Below are positions 38,468-39,049 of a stretch of DNA of 39,049 bases, in pieces. This DNA comes from a virus. The notes beneath the pieces were generated by a model, which saw only the letters and a list, made by a program, of their open reading frames with translations, was not told the DNA's origin and made no database searches. Made by a program: the position numbers and the translations under genes. The stretch is taken from IMG/VR virus record IMGVR_UViG_3300034156_000028, positions 1 through 39,049 of that record; one strand, 5' to 3'. Positions within the stretch are counted from its first letter, which is position 1. Every line of letters begins with the position of its first letter.

Positions 38468-38618
38468 GTGTAGTCAATGTAAGGTCCTGCAATCTTACCT
38501 ATATAGGGTATTATTGAATATAATATACTACCATAATGGTAAGGTATGATGGCCGAAAGGGAAAGAATTGAAAACGTCAAGTTTAGTGAAGGTTTACAGG
38601 ACATTACATTGACTACAC
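38468..38618. repeat. 22-bp inverted repeat with 107-nt interior
   Basis: Arms at 38468-38489 and 38597-38618 are inverted copies with a single mismatch (a G opposite A at 38483/38603). The interior holds a TATAAT, several short inverted repeats (CTTACC near 38494 with GGTAAG near 38538, and ACCATAATGGT) and a CCGAAAGG tetraloop-like motif. No target-site duplication is seen, which argues against a mobile element. It would fold into one long stem with an internal branch, in DNA or RNA form. Confidence 0.9.
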
Positions 38619-38716
38619 TACTACATTCTATTTGTGTTTTGGAACTTGTCTCGGTTGGAGATCTCCCCCATTCAGGCATCCGTCCAACCTGCCCGCGGTC
38701 AGTCAGTTTGTGCTGA
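38546..38716 (+). CDS. Possible 56-aa ORF overlapping the inverted repeat
   Basis: ATG 38546 or ATG 38549 follows GGTAAGG, with TATAAT about 25 bases upstream. The product would begin MMAERERIENVKFSEG and continue with a helical segment (ITLTTLLHSICVLEL). The ribosome binding site is weak and too close to the first ATG. The frame runs through the right arm of the inverted repeat, so coding and structure compete here. I list it as a low-confidence alternative to non-coding DNA. Confidence 0.2.
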   Translation: MMAERERIENVKFSEGLQDITLTTLLHSICVLELVSVGDLPHSGIRPTCPRSVSLC

Positions 38717-38922
38717 TGGGAGTGAAGCTTCCAACTTGTAAGAGATCCTTACACGTTCACCTATCTACTTCAGGCGTATAGAATTACTCGCAATCCATGC
38801 TCCACAATGACAAACAACCATAGGAACACTTGTTCGTGTAACTAGGAATAGAAAGGGACATTTTATGATTGGGACGGTGATGCAGGTAGCCCCCCGTCAC
38901 ACAAACTCTGTGAACCGACTCG

Positions 38923-39049
38923 CACCAACCCACCCCCCGGAACCAGTGAATCATGCATAGTAATCCATGGTGACACGAAAACATGTGAATATATGATCAC
39001 ATGATCATATGATACTGAGTATCATTAGGGTGGTAGGATTGTTGATTAT
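38923..39049. repeat. 127-bp terminal direct repeat, right copy
   Basis: Identical to 1-127. Joining the two copies continues the sequence without a break, so features here and at the left end are one locus. Confidence 0.95.

Larger units (their letters stand above)
38298..39049. other. Large non-coding region right of the circle junction
   Basis: About 750 bp with no confident gene. It contains the leftward promoter (38318-38346), a 22-bp inverted repeat (38468-38618) and a TATAAT (38519-38524). A hairpin GGTTGGA (38653-38659) with TCCAACC (38683-38689) overlaps the palindrome GGAGATCTCC (38657-38666). C-rich runs appear near 38890 and 38931. A 31-codon ORF at 38865-38960 crosses the closure and has only a weak ribosome binding site. 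This is the natural place to look for the packaging start and for a non-coding RNA. Confidence 0.6.

Noticed and set aside
38468-38618. Miniature transposable element
   Set aside because: The arms are inverted, but there is no target-site duplication and no second copy in the window.
38640-38860. tRNA or self-splicing intron near the right end
   Set aside because: Short palindromes are present, but no cloverleaf, intron core or interrupted gene could be identified.

Overview
The window looks like one complete genome of a small tailed phage, and the gene set points to a short-tailed (podovirus-like) type. The first 127 bases (1-127) recur exactly as the last 127 (38923-39049), so the unique unit is 38,922 bp and the sequence closes into a circle. 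An overlap of exactly 127 equals a common assembler k-mer, so it more likely records circular closure of an assembly than a true terminal repeat. A Gram-negative host is suggested by several TTGACA promoters with 16-18 nt spacers, perfect DnaA boxes (TTATNCACA), AAGGAG-type ribosome binding sites and overlapping spanin frames. No integrase, RNA polymerase or DNA polymerase is visible, so the phage is probably lytic and depends on host polymerases.

Layout. (1) 38298-39049 plus 1-326 form about 950 nt of essentially non-coding DNA across the circle junction. It holds a 22-bp inverted repeat with one mismatch, two strong dyads and a 3 x 16-bp tandem repeat. (2) 327-2101 is a patchwork of small accessory genes: a minus-strand 66-aa protein, a pentapeptide-repeat protein, a conserved-looking 120-aa protein coupled to a 36-unit hexanucleotide array, and two tiny ORFs. 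(3) 2172-5193, minus strand, is a compact operon of a zinc-ribbon amidoligase (ATP-dependent COOH-NH2 ligase type), a class II glutamine amidotransferase, a 104-aa protein and a 35-aa membrane peptide. (4) 5194-5551 is a probable DnaA-dependent replication origin between divergent promoters. (5) 5552-17695, plus strand, is the early and replication block: many small, tightly overlapping genes, a TOPRIM/D5-like primase-helicase, an XRE-type regulator, a SNF2-like helicase, an SSB-like protein with an acidic DDSIPY tail, a VRR-NUC-type nuclease and a four-TM membrane protein. (6) 17682-38297, mostly minus strand, is the virion and lysis block. Read from its promoter at 38346 leftward it runs: unknown, YopX-like, large terminase, small protein, portal, scaffold-like, major capsid, a strong terminator, head-tail adaptor, a 998-aa tail protein, three ejection-type proteins, tail-tip and fibre proteins, M15 endolysin, two-TM holin, dual-frame spanin and metallophosphoesterase. 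One plus-strand gene, an exported HExxH protein, is inserted at 18207-18788.

How it works together. The origin, primase-helicase, SSB-like protein, SNF2 helicase and nuclease would set up replication on host polymerase. The leftward operon builds and fills the capsid and then lyses a Gram-negative envelope with endolysin, holin and spanin. The least explained parts are the amidoligase operon, the hexanucleotide array, the dual-frame spanin and the structured non-coding region at the circle junction. All functional names rest on motif reading, without database searches.
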